Source: CAVSRC01 sp963743015
GTDB taxonomy: Bacteria > Pseudomonadota > Alphaproteobacteria > Rhizobiales > Kaistiaceae
Length of the DNA: 64,000 bases
Assembly (NCBI GenBank): GCA_963743015.1
Contig: CAVUOD010000018.1
Span: forward strand, 154,238 to 218,237
Direction of reading: 5' to 3'
Shown: in pieces, positions 35,546-43,953 of the stretch
How the letters are laid out: every line of letters starts with the position of its first letter
How positions within the stretch are numbered: the stretch's first letter is position 1
The notes under the pieces: generated by a model
Database searches by the model: none
What the model was told of the DNA's origin: nothing
What the model saw: only the letters and a program-made list of their open reading frames with translations
Position numbers and translations under genes: made by a program

Positions 35546-36178
35546 CTATTCCTTGGTGGTCTTGGTGGTCTTGGCGCGCGGGCCCAGCAGCTTTTCGATT
35601 TCGGCGATGGTCTGCTTGTGCAGGTCCTCGGCCTTGTCGATGTTGAGGTGGTTGAGGTCCGACCGGGTGACATTGGTGATGGTGCCGGAGAAATGGGCGC
35701 CGCCGGTGACGGTGACGTTGATGCCGGTGGCGGACGATGAGCGGAAGTTCAGGACGTGGTCGACATTCGACGGCACCCTGCCGGGATCGGTCAGGTCGTA
35801 GAACACCAGGAGGGCGACGCGGACGTTCTGATCCCGGAGTCGGTAGGCCATCAGCAGGGCCGTGTCGGCACCATAGGAGTGGCCGATGATGATGACCGGA
35901 TAGGGATGTTCCTTGTACGCCGCGACCACCTTGGCCATCTGGGTGCGCCAGTCCTCGAAGGTGTCGGAGATGGCGGGATAACCCTTGGCGGTCAACTCCT
36001 TGGCCAGCACATCCATGCCGGTCGAGAAGATGTTGAGACCGCCGCGCATGATGTAGATGGGCGGCACGTCGCTGGTCTTCGCCTTGGCCTTGGCCTCCGC
36101 GGCTCCTGCCGGAACGATCGCCAGGGCGATCATGAGGGCGGCGGTCAACGCCGACGCTATCTGACCGAGTCGCAGCAT
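35546..36178 (-). CDS. Secreted alpha/beta-hydrolase-like protein (VirJ/AcvB-like)
   Basis: 210 residues with a signal peptide (MLRLGQIASALTAALMIALA, cleavage after AGAA ~residue 27). The mature domain has a nucleophile elbow IIGHSYGADTALLMAY and LVFYDLTDPGRVPSNVDHVL. The elbow and exported location recall VirJ/AcvB-type hydrolases, but sequence likeness is modest and the role is unknown. It ends with a Lys/Thr repeat (KTTKTTKE). Upstream, a dyad lies in the gap shared with the divergent aldo/keto reductase. Confidence 0.7.
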   Translation of the reverse strand: MLRLGQIASALTAALMIALAIVPAGAAEAKAKAKTSDVPPIYIMRGGLNIFSTGMDVLAKELTAKGYPAISDTFEDWRTQMAKVVAAYKEHPYPVIIIGHSYGADTALLMAYRLRDQNVRVALLVFYDLTDPGRVPSNVDHVLNFRSSSATGINVTVTGGAHFSGTITNVTRSDLNHLNIDKAEDLHKQTIAEIEKLLGPRAKTTKTTKE

Positions 36179-36303
36179 GGCTCCATTCCCCCCGCTTTGT
36201 CGGACCCCGTGGGAGCAGACCGGCCAATCGCTGCTTCGGGCCGGTCCCAGTGGCCTATTCTTTCCCTGAATTGCGGCAAATCTCAATGCACCAATCGGAG
36301 GGG

Positions 36304-36336
36304 TTTGCGGCAGCCGTCGCAAAGACCGCATATATT
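36304..36336 (+). promoter_or_regulatory. Dyad TTTGCG-N8-CGCAAA beside a TATATT -10
   Basis: A perfect 6+6 inverted repeat with 8-bp spacer at 36304-36323 sits just upstream of TATATT (36331-36336), about 20 bp before the aldo/keto reductase start. It could be a repressor or activator operator for that gene. Confidence 0.4.
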
Positions 36337-36356
36337 GGCCCGATAAGGGGAGAAGC

Positions 36357-37199
36357 ATGCAGCGAAGACAATTCGGCCTGACCGGCATCGACGTGCCGGC
36401 AATCGGCCAGGGGACATGGTATTTCGAGCTGGCTCCGCGGTCGCAGGCCGTCGCGGCGCTGAGGCGCGGTCTCGACCTCGGCCTCTGCCATATCGACACG
36501 GCGGAACTCTACGGCTCCGGCGCTGCCGAGGAAATCGTCGGCGAGGCGATCGCCGGCCGGCGCGACGAGGTCTTCCTGGTCTCCAAGGTGATGCCCCAGA
36601 ACGCATCGCGAGAGGGCGCGATCGCTGCCTGCGAGGCCTCGCTCAAACGCCTGAAGACCGACCGGCTCGACTGCTACCTGCTGCATTGGCGCGGCCGCCA
36701 TCCCCTGGGGGACACCATCGCCGCCTTCGAGAGCCTCAAGGCGGACGGCAAGATCCTGTCCTGGGGCCTCAGCAATTTCGACGAGACGCATCTGGAAGCG
36801 GCGTGGCGGATCGCCGGGCCGGGACACATCGCCTGCAACCAGGTGCTCTACCATCTGGAAGAGCGCGGCATCGAGCACGCGGTGATCCCCTGGTGTGTGG
36901 CGCACGATGTGGCGGTGGTCGGCTACAGCCCCTTCGGCAGCGGGGATTTTCCCGGGCCGCGAACGGAGGGCGGGGCGCTGCTGGCGCGCATAGCCGGCTC
37001 CCGCGGAGCGACGCCGCGGCAGGTCGCGCTGGCTTTCCTGATGCGGACGCGAGCGCTGTTCACCATTCCCAAGGCCGCTTCCATACCCCATGTCGAGGAC
37101 AATGCCGGCGCCGACGCGCTGACGTTGACCGACGCCGAGATCGCGGATATCGACCGGGCCTTCCCGCTCGGCCGGTATACGGGCCTTGCCATGCTGTAG
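36357..37199 (+). CDS. Aldo/keto reductase (short, ~280 residues)
   Basis: A TIM-barrel oxidoreductase with Asp and Tyr in HIDTAELYGSGAAEE, Lys in LVSKVMPQNA and His in YLLHWRGRHPL. IPKAASIPHVEDNAGA is the cofactor-binding end. It resembles the YeaE/2,5-diketogluconate reductase group. ATG at 36357 follows GGGGAGAAGC. DUF2630 follows after 11 bp. Confidence 0.92.
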   Translation: MQRRQFGLTGIDVPAIGQGTWYFELAPRSQAVAALRRGLDLGLCHIDTAELYGSGAAEEIVGEAIAGRRDEVFLVSKVMPQNASREGAIAACEASLKRLKTDRLDCYLLHWRGRHPLGDTIAAFESLKADGKILSWGLSNFDETHLEAAWRIAGPGHIACNQVLYHLEERGIEHAVIPWCVAHDVAVVGYSPFGSGDFPGPRTEGGALLARIAGSRGATPRQVALAFLMRTRALFTIPKAASIPHVEDNAGADALTLTDAEIADIDRAFPLGRYTGLAML

Positions 37200-37210
37200 G
37201 AGACCGAGAA

Positions 37211-37447
37211 ATGGCCACCGATCAGTCCGTGCTCGACCATATCAAGGCGCTCACCGACGAGGAGCATTTTCTCTATCAGAAGGGGGAGCTGTCCGAGGCG
37301 GAGCGCCAGCGGCTGATCGCCATCAACGTGGCGCTCGACCAGTATTGGGACCTGCTGCGCCAAAGGCGGGCGAAACGCGAATTCGGCGAGGATCCCGACG
37401 ACGCCGAGCTGCGCCCGCCGGGGATCGTCAGGGGCTATCGGGGCTAG
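37211..37447 (+). CDS. DUF2630 family protein
   Basis: 78 residues, highly charged and helical, with SVLDHIKALTDEEHFLY and LNVALDQYWDLLRQRRAKRE-like pattern (here INVALDQYWDLLRQRRAK) characteristic of DUF2630. Function unknown. It lies downstream of the aldo/keto reductase in the same direction and overlaps the coaE stop by 4 bp. Confidence 0.88.
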   Translation: MATDQSVLDHIKALTDEEHFLYQKGELSEAERQRLIAINVALDQYWDLLRQRRAKREFGEDPDDAELRPPGIVRGYRG

Positions 37448-38047
37448 AGTCCCGCGGCCATGCCGGCGACCGCGCGCAGCAATTCGGTGATCTGCCGTTC
37501 GGCATCGGCGTGGGTGCCGCCGGTATCGATGATGAAATGGGCGCGGGCGCGCTTCTCGGCATCCGGCATCTGGCGCGCGAGCAACGCGGCGAAGCGCTGC
37601 TCGGTCATCCCCGGCCGCATGAGCACGCGCTGACGCTGGCGCTCGAAGGTGGTGGAGACCACCACCACCGCATCGGCGCGGGTGTCGAGACCGATCTCGA
37701 ACAGCAGCGGCATGTCGAGCAACGCGATGTGGTAGCCCTTCGCCGGCGGCATCGGCCCGGAAGGCATCCGCCGCGTCGCGCACGAGCGGATGGACGATGG
37801 CTTCCAGCCGCGCGAAGGCAACTGAATCGCCAACGACGCGCTGGCCGAGGCGCACCCGGTCGATGGCCCCGTCAACGGTGACGCCGGGAAATGCCGCTTC
37901 GACGGCGGCCACGGCGGCCCCGCCCGGCGCGTAGACCGCGTGAACAAAATGATCGGCGTCGAAGACGGGAATGCCGGCACGGGCGAACATCGCCGCCGCC
38001 GTCGACTTGCCCATGCCGAGCGAACCGGTAAGGCCGAGGACGAGCAT
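37444..38047 (-). CDS. coaE: Dephospho-CoA kinase (frameshifted at ~37737)
   Basis: Last step of coenzyme A synthesis. The P-loop GLTGSLGMGKST and FDADHFVHAVY are in the first frame. The rest (YHIALLDMPLLFEIGLDTRAD..., RQRVLMRPGMTEQ) is in another. Removing one G from the GGG complementary to 37736-37738 gives a ~200-residue protein. CoaE is essential, so a sequencing error is likely. The start ATG 38047 overlaps the aroE stop by one base (GTG 38050 possible). Confidence 0.93.
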
Positions 38048-38883
38048 CACCCGGCCTCGATCGACTTGCGAACCGCGGCGGCGAGCGCCGGCGTCACCTC
38101 GGGGCGCTTGCCGAACCAGTGCATGAAACCCGGCACCGCCTGGTGGAGCAGCATGCCGAGGCCACCAACGGCGCGCAGGCCGGAAAGGCGCGCACTGGTG
38201 ACCAGCGGTGTCTCCAGCGGAACGTAGATAAGGTCGTTGACCACCGCATCGCGCGGCAGACGCGCGACGTCGACCTCGAGCAGCGGCTGGCCGTGCATGC
38301 CGAGCGTCGTGGTGTTGACCAGCACGCGCGCGCTGGCGAGACGACGCGGCAGCTGCTCCCAGCCGGCGACCGTCACGCGCGATCCGAAACGGACGGCCAA
38401 TGCCTTGGCCCGCTCGCGGGTGCGGTTGACCACGGTGACCGGCGCGAAGCCGCGCTGCAGCAGCGCCCAGACCACGGCACGCGCCGCGCCGCCAGCGCCG
38501 AGCACCACCGCCGGGCCGGCATCGGCATCCCAGCCCGGCGCTTCGGCGTCGAGATTGGCGAGGAAGCCGATGGCATCCGTGTTGGTGCCGACGAGCCTGC
38601 CGTCTTCGATCCAGACGGTGTTGAGCGCACCGGTCTCCTCCGCTGCCGCCTCGCGGCGATCAACCGCGGCAAAGGCCGCCTCCTTGTGCGGCACGGTGAC
38701 GTTGCAGCCGACGAAACCGCTGCCGGCAAAGCCGGCGAAGAAGTGGACGATACGCTCCGGCTCGACCGGCTGGATGATGTAGTCGCCGTCGAGCCCCAGC
38801 TGGTTCAGCCAGAAGCGGTGAATGACCGGCGAGCGCGAATGCTTGACCGGCCAGCCGATGACGCAGGCAACAGGCTTCACCAT
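38047..38883 (-). CDS. aroE: Shikimate dehydrogenase (NADP+)
   Basis: 278 residues. The substrate site is HSRSPVIHRFW and NVTVPHKEAAF (catalytic Lys), with Asp in GTNTDAIGF. The NADP site is VLGAGGAARAVVWAL and VNRTRERAKAL. ATG 38883 is taken as start; GTG 38919, better placed relative to a GAGAGGTG element and overlapping maf, is a real alternative. Confidence 0.95.
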   Translation of the reverse strand: MVKPVACVIGWPVKHSRSPVIHRFWLNQLGLDGDYIIQPVEPERIVHFFAGFAGSGFVGCNVTVPHKEAAFAAVDRREAAAEETGALNTVWIEDGRLVGTNTDAIGFLANLDAEAPGWDADAGPAVVLGAGGAARAVVWALLQRGFAPVTVVNRTRERAKALAVRFGSRVTVAGWEQLPRRLASARVLVNTTTLGMHGQPLLEVDVARLPRDAVVNDLIYVPLETPLVTSARLSGLRAVGGLGMLLHQAVPGFMHWFGKRPEVTPALAAAVRKSIEAG

Positions 38884-38899
38884 GACGGGGCCGGGCGGT

Positions 38900-39493
38900 T
38901 CATTCGATCGCTCCTTCACCTCTCAGATACGCCAGAAGCGGCAGGAGCGGCAGGCCGAGGATGGTGAAATAGTTACCTTCGATCCGCTCGAACAGGCGGA
39001 TTCCTTCGCCTTCGAGCTGATAGACACCGACGCTGTTCAGCACATCTTCGCCAACCCGGGCGAGATAGGTGTCGATCTCGGCGGGCGTCAGCGAGCGCAT
39101 CGTGAGCGTCGCGCTATCGAGATGGCGCCAGCGCACGGCCCCGTCGCGCGCCACCGCAACGGCCGAATGGAGACGGTGGGCGCGGCCGGCTAGGCGCTGC
39201 AACTGGGCGCGTGCCTCGCCGATCGTTTCAGACTTGGTGCCGCGATGACCGTCGCAATCGAGCGTCTGGTCGGCGCCGATCACCAGCGCACCGGGCCGGC
39301 GGCGGCTGACCGCGGCGGCTTTGGCCTCGGCAAGGGCGGCGGCGATGTCTGCCGGCGCGGCTCCCCGGGCAACCAGCGGTGCCTCTATCGCGCGCTCGTC
39401 GAGCGCCGCCGGTTCAAGGTCGAAGACGAGGCCGGCATTGGCGAGCAGCGTGCGCCGCGCCGGACTGCCCGAGGCAAGCACGATGACTGTCAC
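38900..39493 (-). CDS. maf: Maf family nucleoside triphosphate pyrophosphatase
   Basis: 197 residues. It starts MTVIVLASGSPARRTLL, the conserved S-x-S-x-R-R substrate motif, with VIGADQTLDCDG carrying the catalytic Asp. Maf proteins hydrolyse non-canonical or UTP/dTTP-type nucleotides. The position between the DUF299 gene and aroE is the same as in Caulobacter next to its origin. Its ATG overlaps the stop of the upstream gene by 4 bp. Confidence 0.94.
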   Translation of the reverse strand: MTVIVLASGSPARRTLLANAGLVFDLEPAALDERAIEAPLVARGAAPADIAAALAEAKAAAVSRRRPGALVIGADQTLDCDGHRGTKSETIGEARAQLQRLAGRAHRLHSAVAVARDGAVRWRHLDSATLTMRSLTPAEIDTYLARVGEDVLNSVGVYQLEGEGIRLFERIEGNYFTILGLPLLPLLAYLRGEGAIE

Positions 39494-40338
39494 TGGCTAT
39501 GCCCGGAATCCCGTGCCGAGCGGTGCTCACGATGCAGCGCCAGGATCGCCGCCGCAGTCTCCTCGATGGAGCGGCGGGTGACGTCGATCACCGCCCAGCG
39601 ATGCTTGGCGCAGAGCTTGCGCGTATAGGCGATCTCGTCGGCAACCGACGCCTTGTCGGTGTAGGCAAGGTTGGGCTGGTTGGCATTGAGACTGAGGATG
39701 CGGTTCTCGCGCAGCGCAATGATGCGTTCGGGGCTGGCGACAAGACCGACCACCAGCGGCTTCTTGATGTTCTCGACGTCGGGCGGCAACGGAATGCCCG
39801 GCACGAGGGGAACGTTGGCGGTGCGCACGCCGCGATTGGCGAGGTAGATCGAGGTCGGCGTCTTGGAGGTACGGCTTACGCCGACCAGCACGACGTCGGC
39901 TTCTTCCAGGCGGCCGGCAAGCTGGCCGTCATCATGCATCATGGTGAAGTTGAGCGCGTCGATGCGGTGGAAATAGTCGGCATCGAGCGAGTGCTGGGCA
40001 CCGACACGGCGATCGCTGGCGGCACCGAGATAGGACTGCATGACCTGGTAGATCGGCTCCAGCACGGAGACACAGGGGATGCCGAGGACGTGGCAATGGG
40101 CCTCGAGCTTTTCGGTGATGGCGTGGTCGACCAGCGTGTAGAGGACGATGCCGGGCTCGGCCTCGATCTCGGTCAGCACGCGGGCAAGCTGTTTTTCCGA
40201 GCGCACGAGAGCATGGACGTGCTCGATGGCGCGGGTCTGGGCGAACTGCGCTGCCGAGGCCCGGCCGACCGTCATCAGGGTCTCGCCGGTGGCATCGGAG
40301 ATCAGGTGGAGGTGGAAGAAGTTCTCTCGGTTTTGCAC
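39490..40338 (-). CDS. Pyruvate,phosphate dikinase / PEP synthase regulatory protein (DUF299)
   Basis: A 282-residue bifunctional kinase/pyrophosphorylase that switches PPDK or PEP synthase by reversible threonine phosphorylation. It has FHLHLISDATGETL near the N-terminus, the P-loop GVSRTSKTPTSIYLA, and NPPL-like GLVASPERII. GTG 40338 is preferred because GGGGAT is well spaced upstream; GTG 40362 is the alternative. This gene flanks the replication origin in Caulobacter (CC_0001) and Rickettsia (RP001). Confidence 0.94.
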   Translation of the reverse strand: MQNRENFFHLHLISDATGETLMTVGRASAAQFAQTRAIEHVHALVRSEKQLARVLTEIEAEPGIVLYTLVDHAITEKLEAHCHVLGIPCVSVLEPIYQVMQSYLGAASDRRVGAQHSLDADYFHRIDALNFTMMHDDGQLAGRLEEADVVLVGVSRTSKTPTSIYLANRGVRTANVPLVPGIPLPPDVENIKKPLVVGLVASPERIIALRENRILSLNANQPNLAYTDKASVADEIAYTRKLCAKHRWAVIDVTRRSIEETAAAILALHREHRSARDSGHSQ

Positions 40339-40700
40339 GCGCTTATCCCCTGCCCTGTGCACGAATGGCGGCGATCAGGGCAATCGAGCCGGAAGTCGTC
40401 CGCACTCTCCCGAAAGCGCCGGATTCAATCAACAGGCATGCGCCTGTGAGATGCGATCTGCGGCAATTCGGCAAATACGGGTGAATCGGCTGAATTCCCG
40501 GGATTTCCACAGCTTTTCCCCAATACGTTCGATGCTCGCGTCCGCCATATTTATGGTTAACGCAATGTTAACACGAGGCAATTGCGCTATCCTTGTCGTC
40601 CGCGATGAGGATTGCGGTTCCCTCTCCCGTTCATCAGCCGCTATAGCCGGATGGTTCCGTTCCTGAGGATCAATCTGTCTGACGACAATCCACGGTCAAT
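40339..40700. other. oriC: Predicted chromosomal replication origin (oriC) region
   Basis: A 362-bp gap between the DUF299 gene and hemE, the location of the Caulobacter and Rickettsia origins. It holds a perfect CtrA box (40557-40571), three 7-of-9 matches to the DnaA box TTATCCACA (40343-40351, 40503-40511, 40514-40522), two GANTC methylation sites (40422-40426, 40483-40487), and AT-rich stretches at ~40547-40572 and around 40698-40735. No exact DnaA box is present. Genes diverge from it on both sides. The call rests mainly on conserved context and the CtrA box. Confidence 0.7.
40557..40572. promoter_or_regulatory. CtrA binding box TTAA-N7-TTAAC
   Basis: TTAACGCAATGTTAAC matches the full CtrA consensus TTAA-N7-TTAA(C). 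CtrA is the alphaproteobacterial cell-cycle regulator that silences the Caulobacter origin and controls many promoters. The site is in the middle of the predicted oriC, about 130 bp before hemE. Confidence 0.75.
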
Positions 40701-41786
40701 ATGAAACAAAAAGAAGAATTTAAAGTCTTATCTGAGATGGGTGACAGCAGTGGCTTTGCCCAGTCCCATGGTACGGTGAGTGCGGTCCTTCACGGAGAAT
40801 ATCTGGCACCACCACCGATCTGGCTGATGCGGCAGGCGGGACGCTATCTGCCGGAGTACCGGGAGCTGAGAGCAAAGGCCGGCTCGTTTCTGGATCTCTG
40901 TTTCGATCCGGCGCTGGCAAGCACGGTGACGCTGCAGCCGATCGAGCGCTTCGATTTCGATGCGGCGATCCTGTTTTCGGACATCCTGGTGGTGCCCTTG
41001 GCGCTGGGGCAGCGCGTATGGTTCGTCGAGGGTGAGGGTCCACGACTCGATCCGCTCGATGAAGCCGGGATGCGAGCGCTGGATGACAGCAGGGCGGTGA
41101 AGACGCTGGCGCCGGTGCTGGAGACGGTGCGGCGGGTGCGGGAGGGGCTGGCCAGGGGGAAGACGCTGATCGGCTTCTGCGGGGCGCCGTGGACGGTGGC
41201 GACCTATATGATTGCGGGACGGGGAACCACGGATCAGGCGCCGGCGCGCGGTTTCGCTCTGGAGAGGCCAGCCGCCTTCAAGGATCTGATCGAACGTCTG
41301 GTGGCGCTGTCGGCGAGCTATCTGGTGGAACAGGTGAAGGCGGGCGCCGACGTGGTGCAGATCTTCGACACCTGGGCCGGGGTTCTGGATGAAGATGGTT
41401 TCGAGCGGTGGTGCATCGAGCCGACCGCCGAGATCGTGCGACGGGTGAAAGCGGCGCAGCCGGGCGTCAAGATGATCGGGTTTCCGCGCGGCGCAGGGGC
41501 GAAGCTGGAGCGCTATGTCGAAGCCACCGGGGTCGACGGGGTATCGATCGACTGGAGCGTGCCGGTGGACTATGCGCGGGAGCGGCTGCAGCCTCATGTG
41601 GCTGTTCAGGGGAATCTCGATCCGATGGTGTTGATGACTGGTGGTGAGGCATTGGAGCGTGCGGTGCGGCGAATACGCGCAGGGCTGGGCGGCGGGCGGT
41701 TTATCTTCAATCTGGGGCACGGCATCCTGCCGGGGACGCCGGTCGACCATGTGAAGCGGCTGGTCGAGCTGGTGCGGGCGCCATGA
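40701..41786 (+). CDS. hemE: Uroporphyrinogen decarboxylase
   Basis: 361 residues. Decarboxylates the four acetate groups of uroporphyrinogen III in heme synthesis. The signatures are PPPIWLMRQAGRYLPEYREL, GFCGAPWTVATYMIAG and FNLGHGILPGTPVDHV. The first ~12 codons (MKQKEEFKVLSE) are unusually AT-rich and not typical HemE, so ATG 40737 may be the real start and the AT-rich DNA part of the origin. The stop overlaps hemJ. Confidence 0.96.
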   Translation: MKQKEEFKVLSEMGDSSGFAQSHGTVSAVLHGEYLAPPPIWLMRQAGRYLPEYRELRAKAGSFLDLCFDPALASTVTLQPIERFDFDAAILFSDILVVPLALGQRVWFVEGEGPRLDPLDEAGMRALDDSRAVKTLAPVLETVRRVREGLARGKTLIGFCGAPWTVATYMIAGRGTTDQAPARGFALERPAAFKDLIERLVALSASYLVEQVKAGADVVQIFDTWAGVLDEDGFERWCIEPTAEIVRRVKAAQPGVKMIGFPRGAGAKLERYVEATGVDGVSIDWSVPVDYARERLQPHVAVQGNLDPMVLMTGGEALERAVRRIRAGLGGGRFIFNLGHGILPGTPVDHVKRLVELVRAP

Positions 41787-42295
41787 TGAAAGCGCCGGGG
41801 ATGCTGATGCTGCGGGCGGCAGTCATCGCGCTGGCGGTGGCGGCGGTGATGATCTGGTTGATCCCGGGCGGCGGCTATCTGTGGATGAAGGCGCTGCACG
41901 TCATTTCGATCATCGCGTGGATGGCGGGGCTGCTCTATCTGCCGCGGCTGTTCGTCTATCACTGCGAGGCGGAAGCCGGATCGCAGCAGTCGGAAACCTT
42001 CAAGGTAATGGAGCGGCGCCTGCTCAGGGCGATCATGGTGCCGGCGATGATTGCGAGCTGGGCGGCGGGACTATGGCTCGCCTGGGACCAGAAGCTGTTC
42101 GGCGAGGGCTGGTTCCATGCGAAGCTTGCGCTGGTGCTGGTTCTCACCTGGGTGCACTGGTTCTATGCCAATGCGGTGCGGGAATTCGCCGAGGATCGCA
42201 ACCAGCGGCCACAGCGCTTCTATCGGTTCATGAACGAAGTGCCGACCCTGCTGATGATCGGAATCGTCATCCTGGTGATCGTCAGGCCGTTCTGA
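41783..42295 (+). CDS. hemJ: Protoporphyrinogen oxidase HemJ
   Basis: A 170-residue membrane protein with four hydrophobic segments. Family motifs are WMKALHVISIIAWMAGLLYLPRLFVYH (heme-ligand His in LHVIS), WLAWDQ and HWFYANAVREFAEDRNQR. HemJ oxidises protoporphyrinogen IX in organisms lacking HemG/HemY. The ATGA overlap with hemE couples two heme-pathway genes; hemH, often next to them, is absent here. Confidence 0.93.
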   Translation: MMKAPGMLMLRAAVIALAVAAVMIWLIPGGGYLWMKALHVISIIAWMAGLLYLPRLFVYHCEAEAGSQQSETFKVMERRLLRAIMVPAMIASWAAGLWLAWDQKLFGEGWFHAKLALVLVLTWVHWFYANAVREFAEDRNQRPQRFYRFMNEVPTLLMIGIVILVIVRPF

Positions 42296-42491
42296 AGGGG
42301 TCCGGCAAACGCGCGCTTTCGGTCTTGCCGTTGCGGGTGTGAGCCACTATCTTCCAGGCAACCGCGCAAGCAGACAGGCGCCAGCGGCCCAGCAGGGCTG
42401 AAAGGGCGCTCCGGCATCCAAAGCCGGTCAGAAGTTCTGCGATCTTCCTCACAGTCGGTTCTTTTCCCAAGAGATACGAGATTCGCGTTCC

Positions 42492-43757
42492 ATGCGAGAA
42501 ATGAAACTAAAGGACCTGAAGGCGAAATCGCCTGTGGAGCTTCTGGCTTTTGCCGAGGAGCTCGGGGTCGAGAATGCGAGCACGCTGCGCAAGCAGGAAC
42601 TGATGTTCGCCATCCTGAAACAATTGGCCGCCCAGGAGACCGACATCATCGGCGAGGGCGTCGTCGAGTGCCTGCTCGACGGCTTCGGCTTCCTGCGTTC
42701 GCCGGATGCGAACTACCTGGCCGGCCCGGACGATATCTATGTGTCGCCGTCGCAGATCCGCCGGTTCTCGCTGAGGACCGGCGATACGGTCGAAGGCCAG
42801 ATCCGCGGCCCCAAGGAAGGCGAGCGCTATTTCGCGCTGCTCAAGGTCAACTCGATCAATTTCGAGGACCCTGACAAGGCGCGCCACAAGATCCATTTCG
42901 ACAATCTGACGCCGCTCTATCCCGACAAGCGCTTCAACATGGAGGTCGACAACCCGACCTCGAAGGACATGACGGCGCGGGTGATCGATCTGGTGGCGCC
43001 GCTCGGCAAGGGCCAGCGTGCGCTGATCACGGCGCAGCCGCGGACCGGCAAGACGGTGATCCTGCAGAACATCGCCCACTCGATCACCGCCAACCATCCC
43101 GAATGCTATCTGATCGTGCTGCTGATCGACGAGCGGCCGGAGGAAGTGACCGACATGCAGCGCTCGGTGAAGGGCGAGGTGATTTCCTCGACCTTCGACG
43201 AGCCGGCCTCGCGCCACGTGCAGGTCGCCGAGATGGTGATCGAGAAGGCCAAGCGGCTGGTCGAGCATGGGCGGGATGTTGTGATCCTGCTCGATTCGAT
43301 CACGCGCCTTGGCCGGGCCTACAACACGGTGGTGCCGTCGTCGGGCAAGGTGCTGACCGGCGGTGTCGATGCCAACGCGCTGCAGCGGCCCAAGCGCTTC
43401 TTCGGCGCGGCGCGCAATATCGAGGAAGGCGGGTCGCTGACCATCATCTCGACGGCGCTGATCGATACCGGCAGCCGCATGGACGAGGTGATCTTCGAAG
43501 AGTTCAAGGGCACCGGCAACGCCGAGATCATTCTCGACCGCAAGGTGGCCGACAAGCGCGTCTTCCCGGCGATCGACATCACGCGCTCGGGCACGCGCAA
43601 GGAAGAACTGCTGGTGGCGCCCGACCAGCTCAAGAAGATGTATGTGCTGCGCCGCATCCTGATGCCGATGGGCACGGTCGATGCGATCGAGTTCCTGCTC
43701 GACAAGCTCAAGCAGACGAAGAACAACGGCGACTTCTTCGAGCAGATGAACACCTGA
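42492..43757 (+). CDS. rho: Transcription termination factor Rho
   Basis: 421 residues. The N-terminal RNA-binding domain has LKDLKAKSPVELLAFAEELG and GEGVVECLLDGFGFLRSPD; Walker A is TAQPRTGKTVILQ, Walker B VVILLDSITRLGRAYN, and R-loop region SGKVLTGGVDANALQRPKR. It is a standard-length Rho without large insertions. The 196-bp leader after hemJ may hold an autoregulatory region; I see no definite element. Confidence 0.98.
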   Translation: MREMKLKDLKAKSPVELLAFAEELGVENASTLRKQELMFAILKQLAAQETDIIGEGVVECLLDGFGFLRSPDANYLAGPDDIYVSPSQIRRFSLRTGDTVEGQIRGPKEGERYFALLKVNSINFEDPDKARHKIHFDNLTPLYPDKRFNMEVDNPTSKDMTARVIDLVAPLGKGQRALITAQPRTGKTVILQNIAHSITANHPECYLIVLLIDERPEEVTDMQRSVKGEVISSTFDEPASRHVQVAEMVIEKAKRLVEHGRDVVILLDSITRLGRAYNTVVPSSGKVLTGGVDANALQRPKRFFGAARNIEEGGSLTIISTALIDTGSRMDEVIFEEFKGTGNAEIILDRKVADKRVFPAIDITRSGTRKEELLVAPDQLKKMYVLRRILMPMGTVDAIEFLLDKLKQTKNNGDFFEQMNT

Positions 43758-43953
43758 CCGGCCGGGTCCGGCGGCCGGCAATGGTGCCGCCTGGCGGGCG
43801 GGCAATCGGGCATGATGGTGTCATGAGCGAAACGTGGGGCCGCGGTTGATCGGTACCGTGGGCGGTGAGGCTGTCGGTGCGCGGGCGCACCCGGACATTG
43901 GCCGGCGTTTGACGCGGGTGGCGGTCGGGTGGGCCGTATCGGGGTACGGTGCG

